A stretch of 64,000 nucleotides of DNA from Flammeovirgaceae bacterium UBA5585 (GTDB taxonomy: Bacteria; Bacteroidota; Bacteroidia; Cytophagales; Cyclobacteriaceae). Position 1 is the stretch's first letter. Each line of letters begins with the position of its first letter. Shown here piece after piece: positions 16,788 through 26,234 of the stretch. The stretch is from contig DILT01000010.1 of the NCBI GenBank assembly GCA_002425185.1, positions 372,001 through 436,000 of the forward strand. Reading direction: 5' to 3'. Both the position numbers and the translations under genes were made by a program. The notes under the pieces are model-generated. The model was not told the origin of the DNA and searched no databases. It worked only from the letters and a program-made list of their open reading frames with translations.

Positions 16788-17531
16788 TTATTTACCCGAT
16801 AAATGTTGGCTGAATAACCAGCTAAGCAGTTGGGGTTCTTTCAGGGCAGGTGTCCAACTATCATGTCCTGTTTTTTTATACTCTGTGTAGCGTGGTTTCG
16901 TGCCCACTTTTTTCAGAGCATGAACCATTTTTCTGCTTTGTTCGGGTAAAACCACTTCATCTTTCCTTCCATGAAATATCCATAAGGGTATATGGCTTAT
17001 TGTTTTAGCCTGATTCCAATCCCCGCCCCCGCAAATGGGAACAGCCGCGGCAAACCTGTCAGGAAAGCGGGTGATGAGGTACCAGGTGCCAAACCCACCC
17101 ATGGAGAGACCCATCAGGTAAATTCTGTTTGGGTCAACGGATTCGTGTTGTACCAATGAATCGAGCAAGGCCATAATCGAAGATGCCGGTTCTTCCAGTT
17201 TCCCGTACCAGTCTTGAGGTGCCCAGCGTTTATCAGCAGGACATTGCGGCACTACGACATATGCCGGAAATGTATTCCTGTTCGTTTCGTTAAGAAAAAG
17301 GTCGGTGATGTATTTCAGATTTTGTTCATTATCTCGTCCGCGTTCACCAGATCCATGAAGAAATATTACAAGAGGATATTTTTCTAAGGTACTATTTTTA
17401 GGAAATAATAAACGGTACGGAAGTGTATCTTGCGCGGTAACAAATTGTAGTTTCTGAAAATCGGAAAAGTTCTGCGCAACCACCATACCGGAAATGAAAA
17501 CTAAACTTGCCGTAAGAAATACTTTTGTCAT
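16788..17531 (-). CDS. Secreted alpha/beta-hydrolase, PHB-depolymerase/prolyl-oligopeptidase-like esterase
   Basis: 247 residues with a signal peptide ending near VVAQ (residue 20). Oxyanion motif LVIFLHGSGERG, nucleophile elbow GLSMGG (Ser), acid Asp in WIFHGRKDEVV and His in KKTGHDSWT complete a catalytic triad. The arrangement fits the putative peptidase/esterase group found next to carbohydrate or lipid genes in Bacteroidota (often annotated as dienelactone hydrolase or phospholipase). The substrate is unknown. It is divergent from pdeM with about 50 bases between. Confidence 0.86.
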   Translation of the reverse strand: MTKVFLTASLVFISGMVVAQNFSDFQKLQFVTAQDTLPYRLLFPKNSTLEKYPLVIFLHGSGERGRDNEQNLKYITDLFLNETNRNTFPAYVVVPQCPADKRWAPQDWYGKLEEPASSIMALLDSLVQHESVDPNRIYLMGLSMGGFGTWYLITRFPDRFAAAVPICGGGDWNQAKTISHIPLWIFHGRKDEVVLPEQSRKMVHALKKVGTKPRYTEYKKTGHDSWTPALKEPQLLSWLFSQHLSGK

Positions 17532-17581
17532 AGAGGAATGTTTTTCGAAGAGTTAAATTACTACTTTGTTCCTAAGCGTCC

Positions 17582-18223
17582 ATGATGGAAGTTACCATTT
17601 TTAACGAAACATTTACGCTTTTGCCACAGCGCGCCATGTGGTGGAAAAAACAACGTATGTTATTGTTGGCCGATATGCATTTGGGCAAGGTAAATCATTT
17701 CAGGAAGGCCGGCATACCGGTACCTACTAAGGCCAACGATAAAAACTGGGAAACCTTAGTCGAACTTGTGCAGTTAACCAGGCCTGAAAGAATAGTTTGT
17801 ATTGGCGATCTTTTTCATAGTCACTACAATTATGATTGGGAATTGGTTGGACAGTTTACCCGTGCGTTCACACAACTTTCGTTTGAATTGGTAACCGGTA
17901 ATCATGATATTTTAACAAACCATCAATACGCGCGAAATAATATTGTGTTACATGGAGAAGGATTTAGCGTTGAATCCTTTTTGTTTTCACATGTTCCGTT
18001 AACAGATTGCCCATCCGGAGTTTATACCATTTCAGGCCATATCCATCCCGGAGTTCAGCTTTCCGGAAAGGGAAAGCAAAGAATTACCCTGCCCTGTTTT
18101 TATTTTGGCGAACACCAGGGCTATCTGCCTGCCTTTGGTATGTTTACAGGACTTTCCCGTATTCAACCAATCAAAGAAGATCGGATATTTGCTATTGCCG
18201 ATAATACGGTGATAAAAATTTAA
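17582..18223 (+). CDS. pdeM: Ligase-associated DNA damage response endonuclease PdeM
   Basis: 213 residues of a calcineurin-like metallophosphoesterase. Metal-binding motifs: ADMHLGK (D-x-H), CIGDLFHS (GD), TGNHD (GNHD), FSHVPL and SGHIHPG (GHxH). The short length and the HLGK sequence after the first motif match PdeM, the phosphoesterase encoded with Lhr-type helicase, ATP-dependent ligase and MBL exonuclease. The helicase of this set is at 1769-4249, so the cluster is dispersed here. It is followed 4 bases later by a CapA-like gene and is probably cotranscribed with it. Confidence 0.9.
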   Translation: MMEVTIFNETFTLLPQRAMWWKKQRMLLLADMHLGKVNHFRKAGIPVPTKANDKNWETLVELVQLTRPERIVCIGDLFHSHYNYDWELVGQFTRAFTQLSFELVTGNHDILTNHQYARNNIVLHGEGFSVESFLFSHVPLTDCPSGVYTISGHIHPGVQLSGKGKQRITLPCFYFGEHQGYLPAFGMFTGLSRIQPIKEDRIFAIADNTVIKI

Positions 18224-18227
18224 ACGG

Positions 18228-19592
18228 ATGCAGGCAAAAATTAACCGGTACGTGTATTTGTCTCTGTTGATGTGTTTGGCGCATTTGATTAATGCACAAG
18301 ACACAGCGCGCATTTCATTGCTCTTTCTGGGCGATATTATGCAACATGAAACGCAGCTAAACGCAGCGTATAATTCAAAAACCGGCAAGCATGACTACAC
18401 CGAATGCTTTCAATTTCTTAAACCCTATTTTCAATCCGTTGATCTTACCATTGGAAACCTGGAATTAACCTTGGCGGGTAAGCCCTATACAGGCTATCCG
18501 CAATTCAGTGCACCTGATGAACTGGCTGTTACCTTAAAACAGGTAGGTGTTGATGTGCTGGTTACCGCCAACAATCACAGTGTTGACCGTAGAAGAAAGG
18601 GACTGGAGCGAACCATCCGGGTTTTGGATAGTCTGAAGTTTATGCACACCGGCACGTTTACCGATACGGTTGAAAGAATGAATGACTATCCCTTGCTGAT
18701 TCATAAAAACGGATTCAAACTGGCGCTTCTCAATTATACCTACGGTACAAATGGAATACCGGTAACACGGCCGAATGTTGTCAATCCAATTGACACGGCA
18801 CTAATACGGAAGGATCTTGTACGTGCCCGCGAACAGCAACCCGATGCAATTATTGTTTTTATGCATTGGGGTAACGAGTATGAAAGTCAGCCAACCAAAC
18901 AACAGCGGCAACTTACCGAGTTTTGTTTTACGCATGGCGCCCAGTTGGTAATCGGGGCACACCCGCACGTGTTGCAACCTATGGAATGGCGAAAGGATGA
19001 AAACCAATTGGTGGTATATTCACTCGGTAACTTTGTATCCGGCCAGCGGCCACGTTACCGCGATGGAGGAGCTATGCTTCAGGTAGCGCTAAAAAAAATT
19101 ATTACGGATACTGGTTCTGTAACCACCATTGATACCGCGAATTACCGGTTGCAATGGGTTTACAGGACAACTGACAGCAAACGAAGTTTTTATGTTCTAC
19201 CGGTAGCTACATTTGAAAATGACGCAACCAATTTCATCAAAGATGAATCGTCAAAATTGGCTTTTAAAACATTCATTGACGATTCAAGGAAATTATTGGG
19301 TAAGTATAACAAACGAATTACTGAACTAGCGGAAATTCCGACCGATACGGTTATCACGTATTCAATTTGTTTACAGGAGGCGAGAAGCAGTGAAGAAGTT
19401 TACTCAATTTTAGTAAAGGCAGATTCTTTTCCCCACGGTTTAGACAGCGTGCAGAATGCGGAGGGTAAGACTGTTTTTTATACGGGAAAATTTATGCGCT
19501 TAGAAAAAGCTGCGAATTACCTTAAGCGGATAGAAACCGAATGGCCGCAGGGCAAAGTTGTGCGGTTCGTTAATGGAATTGCAGTGGAGTAG
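18228..19592 (+). CDS. CapA-family (PGA_cap) metallophosphoesterase-like protein, secreted
   Basis: 454 residues with a signal peptide ending near LINAQ (residue 23). The CapA domain (about 28-320) shows LFLGDIMQHE, TIGNLELTLAG, VTANNHSVDR, FMHWGNEY and IGAHPHVLQP, metal-site motifs of the family that includes poly-gamma-glutamate capsule proteins. No capB/capC genes are near, so a capsule role is not supported; many such proteins are general periplasmic phosphoesterases. About 130 further residues at the C-terminus have no recognised domain. Its stop codon directly abuts the stop codon of the convergent barrel gene. Confidence 0.87.
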   Translation: MQAKINRYVYLSLLMCLAHLINAQDTARISLLFLGDIMQHETQLNAAYNSKTGKHDYTECFQFLKPYFQSVDLTIGNLELTLAGKPYTGYPQFSAPDELAVTLKQVGVDVLVTANNHSVDRRRKGLERTIRVLDSLKFMHTGTFTDTVERMNDYPLLIHKNGFKLALLNYTYGTNGIPVTRPNVVNPIDTALIRKDLVRAREQQPDAIIVFMHWGNEYESQPTKQQRQLTEFCFTHGAQLVIGAHPHVLQPMEWRKDENQLVVYSLGNFVSGQRPRYRDGGAMLQVALKKIITDTGSVTTIDTANYRLQWVYRTTDSKRSFYVLPVATFENDATNFIKDESSKLAFKTFIDDSRKLLGKYNKRITELAEIPTDTVITYSICLQEARSSEEVYSILVKADSFPHGLDSVQNAEGKTVFYTGKFMRLEKAANYLKRIETEWPQGKVVRFVNGIAVE

Positions 19593-20303
19593 CTATCGCC
19601 TTCTTTTCTTTGGTGCTGACCCACCGCCCGAGCTGAAAATTAATCCAATTGAAAACTCCAGACCTGTAAGATCAATTTTTGCATCCGGATAAGTAACGGC
19701 CGTGGTTTCAATTGTACTTCCAGTACCGCCTGTAAAGCTACCCATTAACGGAAAGGATGATTGCCCTACCAGGTAGTTGCATTCGAGCGATACGCCAACC
19801 TGGGGGGTAACATAAAGGGTTAGTTCAGCTCCCACGTGATAACCGAAACCGGGTTTGTTTTTATAGGTAAGGTCGGCATTTACAATTTCCAATTGATAAA
19901 ATTCCCGCATGGCACGATCCATGTTTCCGTAATTGATTTTCTGATCGAATCCATAGAAAAAAAAGCCACCACCTTTTATATCAAACTGAATGCTGTTCCC
20001 TTTTAATTCAAAAACCAACTCCGCAGGAATAAAGATGGTAAAATTCGGCCCAACCAGGGGGTTCTTTGTTTCGAATGGCAGATCCTTAACATTTAAACCA
20101 GACATGCGGTAAAGCGAAGCACCGGTTTCTACGGCAATAAAGTTGTTCAGGTTAAAACCAATTCCCCGAATGGAAAACGGGCTGATGGGTGTTGAGAAGT
20201 AACCGTTTTTCGGGATGAAATAGGAAAAGGAAAGACCGAAATCCTGTGCTTTTGCCATTGTTGAAAGCACTACAACTATCAGCGTGGTGGAGATCAGCTT
20301 CAT
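19593..20303 (-). CDS. Predicted outer-membrane beta-barrel protein
   Basis: 236 residues with a signal peptide ending near MAKAQ (residue 19). The mature part alternates hydrophobic and polar residues in short strands, rich in Gly, Phe and Tyr, as in small 8-stranded OmpX/OmpW-like barrels, but it ends in a basic tail (PKKRRR) rather than an aromatic residue. It begins 3 bases after the stop of the LTA-synthase-like gene, so the two are one operon. No specific family recognised. Confidence 0.72.
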   Translation of the reverse strand: MKLISTTLIVVVLSTMAKAQDFGLSFSYFIPKNGYFSTPISPFSIRGIGFNLNNFIAVETGASLYRMSGLNVKDLPFETKNPLVGPNFTIFIPAELVFELKGNSIQFDIKGGGFFFYGFDQKINYGNMDRAMREFYQLEIVNADLTYKNKPGFGYHVGAELTLYVTPQVGVSLECNYLVGQSSFPLMGSFTGGTGSTIETTAVTYPDAKIDLTGLEFSIGLIFSSGGGSAPKKRRR

Positions 20304-20306
20304 GAT

Positions 20307-22139
20307 TTACTTTTTAGTGTTGTACTCACTGTATAATTTTTGAAGGTATGCTTTGGCTGGAAATAATTGTTCCTCCTGTTCAATTCCTTCCTTTCGAATG
20401 TACTGTCGCCCTGGATTATCATAGATAATATAGCGTTGCCCATCCAGGTACCCATAACCATCATTAAAAACATAAACAACAAAATCTTCTACCGGGTAGC
20501 CCAGCAGGTTTTTGCTAAAGATAAAATCAGCAGAAGGTTTATGGAGTTGTGCCAGCAGGGTATTGGCAATATCTGATTGACTACCCAGGGTATGGATTAC
20601 GGTATCTTTCTCTACCACACCGCCAATCCACAGCATGGGTATCCTGAATTTTTCTTTGGTCTCATACCGTTTGTTTCCCGGAAAGCGATGCCCATGGTCA
20701 GCGGTAATGATAATGAGCGTGTTTTTCCACCACGGCTTTTGTTTGGCAGTGGAAATGAAATCACCCAGCCACTTGTCGGTATAGTAGCAAGAATTTAAGA
20801 AAAGTGTTTCATCACCGGAGGCTTCAAATACAGGTTTCATCGGTACATTAAAAGGCTCATGACTGCTCAGTGTGAGTACGGTTTTAAAAAATGGAATTGC
20901 CCGGGTGGTATCCAATTCATCCATGACTTGTTTAAACACATACTCGTCATGCACACCCCATTTGGTTGTATTCAAATCATCGTCAAAATCATCAACTGAG
21001 GTGATATGCCTGAAGCGTCCAGCCGTTAAAAAGGAATTATAGTTGGCAAAATAGGCATCGCCTCCGTAAACAAAAGAATTCCGGTAGCCAAGCTCTTCCA
21101 GCTTCACACTCAGGTAGGAGAGGCGCTGTGTTTTTTGCGGGTACTTGATGATTGAACCTTTCGGTTGGGCTGGGAAGGCACTCAAAATGCTTACCAGCCC
21201 TTTATCGGTACGATCGCCATTGGCATAGAATTGATCGAACAAAATTCCTTCTGCACAGAGTTTACTTAAATTCGGAGCAACACCAGGCATGCCACCCAGG
21301 GGTTCAATAACATCGGCAGTAAAACTTTCCAGTATAATCAGTAAAATATTGGGTTTCTGTTGGGTGAGTACAACATGCGTGGAATCCTGTTGCGGATAAA
21401 GCATATTGAAATATTTTTCAGTAAGTGCCTTATCAAAAAAATCTTCCGGATATTTTATGGCATTATCATTTTTCAGGCTGTATAAAAAATTCCACACTAC
21501 ATTTATGCCTACATGGTTGGCAAACATTTTGGTTTTATGAAAGTAAACCATGCCTACATTCATGGTGGCGGTACTTAAACTTCCCCGGATGGGGAAAAAC
21601 AGAAGGCCGGTGGTAATAAAAATTGCAATAGCGTTTCGTGGAGAGCTTGATGCTAAATCAGTAATTAGAGGTGCTATATTTTTAAAATACAACCTGATAA
21701 ACAAAAATAAGAACAAACTAAAAATGAGTAGTAGTTTTATGGTTACCCATATGCTGGCCATGCCGGCCGCCTCCGAACCCATGTAAAAGAAGGGGGTAAT
21801 GTTCATGCGAAAACCCCAATGCCTGTACAATTCCAAATCGACCAGAATTACCAAACCCGAAAATATCAGAAAGCATGTGGTCAGTGTGTGCAGCGAAAAC
21901 CTAATCCATTTTTTTTGTGTAAAAACTGAGGCGGTCAGTAACAGACCACAAAAAACAGTGATATAACCCGTAGTGCTTATATCCATCTTTAACCCATATG
22001 CCATAGCGGTAAGGAGTTCACCAACCGTTAGCTGGCTGCTGTAATCGTGGTTATAGAGTATGAAAAGAAGTCGTGCGGCACTAAAAAAGGCCATCCAGTA
22101 AAGAATAATGACAAAAAAAATCTTGAGTCGTGCCCGCAT
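20307..22139 (-). CDS. LTA synthase-like membrane sulfatase-fold enzyme
   Basis: 610 residues: five N-terminal membrane helices (about 8-28, 40-65, 75-100, 125-150, 165-185) and a periplasmic alkaline-phosphatase/sulfatase domain from about 260. The domain has PNILLIILESFTAD (metal Glu), a Thr nucleophile in NGDRTDKGLVS, and ITADHGHRFPG (metal Asp/His). This is the layout of LtaS and of phosphoglycerol or phosphoethanolamine transferases. As Gram-negative Bacteroidota make no lipoteichoic acid, it more likely modifies lipids or glycans at the inner-membrane outer face. It is upstream of, and probably cotranscribed with, the barrel protein. Confidence 0.9.
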   Translation of the reverse strand: MRARLKIFFVIILYWMAFFSAARLLFILYNHDYSSQLTVGELLTAMAYGLKMDISTTGYITVFCGLLLTASVFTQKKWIRFSLHTLTTCFLIFSGLVILVDLELYRHWGFRMNITPFFYMGSEAAGMASIWVTIKLLLIFSLFLFLFIRLYFKNIAPLITDLASSSPRNAIAIFITTGLLFFPIRGSLSTATMNVGMVYFHKTKMFANHVGINVVWNFLYSLKNDNAIKYPEDFFDKALTEKYFNMLYPQQDSTHVVLTQQKPNILLIILESFTADVIEPLGGMPGVAPNLSKLCAEGILFDQFYANGDRTDKGLVSILSAFPAQPKGSIIKYPQKTQRLSYLSVKLEELGYRNSFVYGGDAYFANYNSFLTAGRFRHITSVDDFDDDLNTTKWGVHDEYVFKQVMDELDTTRAIPFFKTVLTLSSHEPFNVPMKPVFEASGDETLFLNSCYYTDKWLGDFISTAKQKPWWKNTLIIITADHGHRFPGNKRYETKEKFRIPMLWIGGVVEKDTVIHTLGSQSDIANTLLAQLHKPSADFIFSKNLLGYPVEDFVVYVFNDGYGYLDGQRYIIYDNPGRQYIRKEGIEQEEQLFPAKAYLQKLYSEYNTKK

Positions 22140-22231
22140 GCTGAAATATTAGCCCGCCCATCCTTAAACAAGCGTGCAAAGATAAGTTAGCTTAGTTTTC
22201 AATTAAAATATACTTAACATTAAGCTCATAA

Positions 22232-23959
22232 ATGTTATACAAAATGAAGACGGCTATTCTTTTTATCTCCCTTTGTTTATTTCAGCTGCTTATTGGTTGC
22301 GGATCAAAAACCTCCCCTGCCGACCTGGTAATATGGGGTGGAAAAATTTACACCGTTAACGATAGCCAGCCTGAAGTTGAGGCCGTAGCGGTAACAGGTG
22401 ACAAAATCACCTTTGCAGGAAGTGAGGAGGAGGTGCGGAAATTCGTAGGTAACAATACGCAGGTCATTAATCTTGATGGTCAGGTAATGTTACCGGGTTT
22501 CATTGAAGGGCATGGTCATTTTATGGGAGTAGGGTACAATGAACTCAACCTGGATTTAATGTATGTAAAGAGTTATGATGAATTGATTGAGAAAGTAAAA
22601 GAGGCTGCTGAGAAAGCACAACCCGGACAATGGATTTTAGGTCGGGGTTGGCATCAGGATAAGTGGGATACTAAACCTGATAAAATGATTAAAGGATTTC
22701 AAACCCATCATAAGCTTAGCGAAGTATCACCCAACAACCCTGTTTTTTTACGCCATGCGAGCGGGCACGCAGCCATGGCTAATGCTAAGGCGATGGAGGT
22801 GGCCGGTGTCAATCAACTCTCCAAGGAAATCATACAGGATATTTCAGAGGATGGTGGCGAAATTATACGTGATGAGTTGGGAAACCCCACAGGTATTTTT
22901 AATGAACGGGCTATGGGCTTGGTTTCGCGGTTTATTCCGGACGATGAAGAAGGGCGTGATGCCCAGGCACTGGAGTTAGCCATACAGGCGTGTTGGCGAA
23001 ACGGCATCACCAGTTTTCATGATGCCGGTGTATCGCGCGAAAATATTGACTTGTTTAGATCTTTTAAAGAGCAAGGTAAACTTGGGGTTCGGTTGTATGT
23101 TATGCTCACGGGCTGGGATCATGACCTTATCCATGAATGGTTTAAAAGGGGTCCGGAGATTGATCAAGAAAACCTGTTAACGATACGATCGGTAAAACTG
23201 AATTGCGATGGTGCCTTAGGCTCACGAGGCGCATGGTTGCTTGAGCCCTATACAGATCGTCCTGATTTTTATGGCATGGCAACGTATCCTATGGATACGG
23301 TACTTTCTGTTTCACGACTTGCTTTGAAATCAGGCTTTCAGGTTTGTGCGCATGCCATTGGCGATCGGGCCAATCACGAAATTTTAAACCGGTATGAAAT
23401 AGCTATAGGAGAAAATCCAGCGATAAAGGACCATCGATTTCGTATTGAACATGCACAACATTTACACCCCAACGATATACCACGTTTTGGAAAATTGGGT
23501 GTGATACCCGCGATGCAAGCCATTCACATGTCAAGCGATAGGCCCTGGGCTATTGAGCGGCTAGGGGAGAAGCGGATTAAGGAGGGCGCGTACATGTGGC
23601 AATCGTTGTTGAAATCTGGCGCTATCATCGTGAACGGAACCGATGCGCCTGTTGAGCCCGTTAACCCTATACCAAGTTTTTATGCATCCGTATCACGCAA
23701 AACACTAGAGGGTGAACCGGAAGGAGGCTATGAGCCGGAGGAAAGAATGACCCGTGAACAGGCTTTACGTTCGTATACCCTGGATGCTGCCTACGGTGCA
23801 TTTGAAGAAAAGATAAAGGGCTCAATTGAAAAAGGTAAGCTCGCTGACTTTGTAGTGCTTAATCAGGATATCATGCAAGGTGATGAACAAGATATTCTTA
23901 AGGCCGAAGTTAGCATGACAATTTTCGGAGGTAAAGTGGTCTACACAAAGAAGAACTAA
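22232..23959 (+). CDS. YtcJ-like amidohydrolase, lipoprotein
   Basis: 575 residues; ATG 22232 used, with a second ATG four codons on. A lipoprotein signal ends at LLIGC. The amidohydrolase TIM barrel shows GFIEGHGHF (metal His pair), the long inserted domain of the Amidohydro_3 family, NCDGALGSRGAW, CAHAIGDRANHE, RIEHAQHLHP and the metal Asp in NGTDAPVEP. The family hydrolyses N-substituted or cyclic amides; the substrate is not clear. It stands alone between the sulfatase gene (divergent) and a bidirectional terminator. Confidence 0.9.
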   Translation: MLYKMKTAILFISLCLFQLLIGCGSKTSPADLVIWGGKIYTVNDSQPEVEAVAVTGDKITFAGSEEEVRKFVGNNTQVINLDGQVMLPGFIEGHGHFMGVGYNELNLDLMYVKSYDELIEKVKEAAEKAQPGQWILGRGWHQDKWDTKPDKMIKGFQTHHKLSEVSPNNPVFLRHASGHAAMANAKAMEVAGVNQLSKEIIQDISEDGGEIIRDELGNPTGIFNERAMGLVSRFIPDDEEGRDAQALELAIQACWRNGITSFHDAGVSRENIDLFRSFKEQGKLGVRLYVMLTGWDHDLIHEWFKRGPEIDQENLLTIRSVKLNCDGALGSRGAWLLEPYTDRPDFYGMATYPMDTVLSVSRLALKSGFQVCAHAIGDRANHEILNRYEIAIGENPAIKDHRFRIEHAQHLHPNDIPRFGKLGVIPAMQAIHMSSDRPWAIERLGEKRIKEGAYMWQSLLKSGAIIVNGTDAPVEPVNPIPSFYASVSRKTLEGEPEGGYEPEERMTREQALRSYTLDAAYGAFEEKIKGSIEKGKLADFVVLNQDIMQGDEQDILKAEVSMTIFGGKVVYTKKN

Positions 23960-23970
23960 TCACAAACAAA

Positions 23971-23998
23971 AAAATCCTGACGATTGCGCCAGGATTTT
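23971..23998. terminator. Bidirectional intrinsic terminator
   Basis: AAAATCCTG (23971-23979) and CAGGATTTT (23990-23998) pair perfectly over a 10-base loop. A-rich sequence before and T-rich sequence after allow it to work for both the amidohydrolase gene and the convergent terB gene. Confidence 0.75.
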
Positions 23999-24018
23999 GG
24001 GTTATAGGTTTGGTTGAA

Positions 24019-24423
24019 TTAGTCCCGGATGTATTTCTCAGCCTTCTTTCTCAGCATTTCCCGATCAGCTGTAATGGATGGGTCGCTATAAATGTGTTGT
24101 GAAAGTTCGCCCACAACCGATTTTTTGTACCCTAATTTTTCGGCAATGGATTCGCAGAAAATTATCTCACTTCTGAAAACCTGACCGTCCATTTTCATCA
24201 TTTGAATGAGGTAGTACAGGTGTTCAAACTTTTCATCGTTGGTCATGGCTGAAAGATCAGTGATGGCCCTCGGTTTATTGATCATTTCCTGAACCTCTTC
24301 CGCAGTTAATCCGTTTGCTTTTCCGATCATGTGAATCAGCTTGGATTCCCGATCTTCAATTTTACTGTCACTGGCAGCTAAATTGATGAGAATATTAAGT
24401 TCTGCTTTAGTGTTAAATGACAT
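24019..24423 (-). CDS. TerB-family protein
   Basis: 134 residues from ATG 24423; the frame is open for 37 more codons upstream but these show no conserved character. The all-helical fold with LINLAASDSKIEDRESKLI and MMKMDGQVFRSEI carries acidic residues in the two-repeat pattern of TerB, a domain tied to tellurite resistance operons and found also in stress and membrane-associated systems. No other ter gene is adjacent. A second TerB-like domain is fused to the ABC transporter at 56312-59377. Confidence 0.8.
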   Translation of the reverse strand: MSFNTKAELNILINLAASDSKIEDRESKLIHMIGKANGLTAEEVQEMINKPRAITDLSAMTNDEKFEHLYYLIQMMKMDGQVFRSEIIFCESIAEKLGYKKSVVGELSQHIYSDPSITADREMLRKKAEKYIRD

Positions 24424-24575
24424 ATGCGTTTTAGCTGGTTTATATTCGCTTTCTAAAATCGTTGAAATATAGCTAAAATTACAATGTTTTGATACACTTG
24501 CAAAAAAATCAGCCGGTTTTAAAGGTTCATGCAACCCCTGTATAGGTCACTTGTCTTTAGTCCAAAATAAGCACT

Positions 24576-25256
24576 ATGAAAAAGGTAATGGTTTTAGTCT
24601 TTCTGTTGATCGGTTCTTTTGTGTATGCGCAGGAATCTGAAAACCGTAATGTTGGCTCATTCCGCGGAATTAAATCCTCAACAGGAATTGACGTATACCT
24701 GAAAAAGGGCAATAAGGAAAGTGTGCGGGTTGAGGTTTCAGGTACGGATATTAAGAATGTATTGACAGAGGTTTCCGGAGATTATCTTAAAATTCACATG
24801 GCGGAAGGCAGGTATAACCGAACGCGCACGGTTAAAGTGTATGTAACCTATGTAGAGCTCACTAAACTTTCCTGTAGCTCAGCATCCAGTATCTATGCAG
24901 ATGAAATTATTAAAACACGGTCCTTATCCCTTAGCGCCTCAAGTGCCGGCTCAATAGATGTTGGCATTGATGTTGAATCTTTGACGGTCAGTGTGTCCAG
25001 TGCCGCTGAGATTGAACTCAGGGGTAAAGCAAAAAGAATTGAAATGGAGGCCAGCAGCGCAGCAAAAGTTGATGGATACGACCTGGAAGCAGAGGAAGCT
25101 GATTTAAGTGCCAGCAGTGCCGGATCGATACGGGTTTCGGTTTCGCAAAAAATTGACGCACGGGCCAGTAGTGGTGCGGATATACGGTACCGCGGTAGTC
25201 CTATGAAAACAAATACAAACTCCAGTAGTGGAGGTTCTGTAAGGAAATCGAGTTAA
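24576..25256 (+). CDS. Head-GIN (DUF2807) domain secreted protein
   Basis: 226 residues with a signal peptide ending near VYAQ (residue 19). The mature protein is a beta-helix in which Ser-Ser-Ala runs recur about every 20 residues (SCSSASS, SASSAGS, SVSSAAE, EASSAAK, SASSAGS, ARASSGAD), the pattern of the putative auto-transporter adhesin domain DUF2807. The start SFRGIKSSTGIDVYLKKG is typical of the family. Function is unestablished; surface or periplasmic exposure is likely. It ends in a Ser/Gly/Lys tail and is followed by a terminator. Confidence 0.87.
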   Translation: MKKVMVLVFLLIGSFVYAQESENRNVGSFRGIKSSTGIDVYLKKGNKESVRVEVSGTDIKNVLTEVSGDYLKIHMAEGRYNRTRTVKVYVTYVELTKLSCSSASSIYADEIIKTRSLSLSASSAGSIDVGIDVESLTVSVSSAAEIELRGKAKRIEMEASSAAKVDGYDLEAEEADLSASSAGSIRVSVSQKIDARASSGADIRYRGSPMKTNTNSSSGGSVRKSS

Positions 25257-25263
25257 CAACAAT

Positions 25264-25291
25264 AATCCTGGTTTTACCACCGGGATTTTTT
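25264..25291 (+). terminator. Intrinsic terminator after the head-GIN gene
   Basis: AATCCTGG (25264-25271) pairs with CCGGGATT (25280-25287, one G-T wobble) over an 8-base loop and leads into a run of six T residues. Confidence 0.75.
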
Positions 25292-25303
25292 GTTATTTCG
25301 CAT

Positions 25304-26077
25304 ATGAGCATTTACCTGATTGGCACCAAAAGCTTCTGGACCATTCTTACCGTAGTATTTCTCCGATACCTGGTTCTTGCCGGTGTAGCTTTCTTTATCT
25401 ATTACATGATAAAGAAGCAGGCATGGCAGTTTCGTAAAATTCAAAACCGGTTCCCGCTTAATAAGGATTATGCTCGTGAAATCCTCTATTCTGTACTTAC
25501 CTCATTTATTTTTGCAGGTGTTGGCTTTGCGGTGTTTCTCACCCCACTGGCAAGCTATACACAGGTGTATTATAAAGTAAGTGACTATGGATGGGGCTAT
25601 CTGACAGCAAGCGTAATTCTGATCATTTTTCTGCACGACACGTACTTTTACTGGATGCATCGGTTTATCCATCATAAGTCGGTTTATAAATACGTTCATC
25701 GGGTCCATCACTTATCTACCAATCCCTCACCGTGGGCAGCCATGGCTTTTCATCCGTTGGAGGCGGTGTTGGAAGCCGGAATTATTGTGGTGGTAGCGTT
25801 CTTATTTCCCGTTCATCCCCTCGCCATTGGTATCTTTTTATTGTTTATGATGATTTATAATGTGTATGGTCACCTTGGCTATGAACTATACCCAAAGGGT
25901 TTTGCAAAGAGTTTTGTGGGCCGATGGATCAATACTTCTGTAAATCACAATATGCATCATCAGTATTTCAAAGGGAATTACGGGTTATACTTTTTATTCT
26001 GGGATAGGTGGCTGGGCACCCTTCATCCCGACTACGATGAACATTTTCACGTGGCGGCATCGAAACAGAAACCCTGA
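25304..26077 (+). CDS. Sterol desaturase / fatty acid hydroxylase family protein
   Basis: 257 residues with about four membrane segments. The di-iron histidine boxes are present: HDTYFYWMHRFIHH (HxxxH and following HH), HRVHHLS (HxxHH-like) and NHNMHHQYF (HxxHH). The family hydroxylates or desaturates sterols, carotenoids or lipids within the membrane. Homologues in Bacteroidota include beta-carotene hydroxylase-like enzymes and lipid hydroxylases; the local context, between a DUF2807 protein and glutamine synthetase, does not decide the substrate. Confidence 0.88.
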   Translation: MSIYLIGTKSFWTILTVVFLRYLVLAGVAFFIYYMIKKQAWQFRKIQNRFPLNKDYAREILYSVLTSFIFAGVGFAVFLTPLASYTQVYYKVSDYGWGYLTASVILIIFLHDTYFYWMHRFIHHKSVYKYVHRVHHLSTNPSPWAAMAFHPLEAVLEAGIIVVVAFLFPVHPLAIGIFLLFMMIYNVYGHLGYELYPKGFAKSFVGRWINTSVNHNMHHQYFKGNYGLYFLFWDRWLGTLHPDYDEHFHVAASKQKP

Positions 26078-26197
26078 TACCCCGAATTTTTAGTGGTTTT
26101 CATCAGGATTAATTAAATTCTGACCTATCCTTTTGTATTTTATTTCAAAAATTTAATGAAGTAGGGTAAAATTTATCCCATATTTTCAAAAATAATA

Positions 26198-26205
26198 TAC
26201 CTTTG
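26198..26205 (+). promoter_or_regulatory. Predicted -7 element of the glutamine synthetase gene
   Basis: TACCTTTG matches TAnnTTTG and lies 29 bases upstream of the ATG, giving a short leader. The upstream region is strongly AT-rich but lacks a clear TTTG box. Confidence 0.5.
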
Positions 26206-26234
26206 GCGCCAAATTACACCAAAAATCAACCACT

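Noticed and set aside
20367..20798. Forward-strand frames opposite the LTA-synthase-like gene
   Set aside because: They are antisense shadows of a well-supported gene, without signal peptides or known domains.
24424..24534. 37-residue N-terminal extension of TerB
   Set aside because: No conserved pattern or signal, and a normal ATG starts at 24423 where the domain begins.
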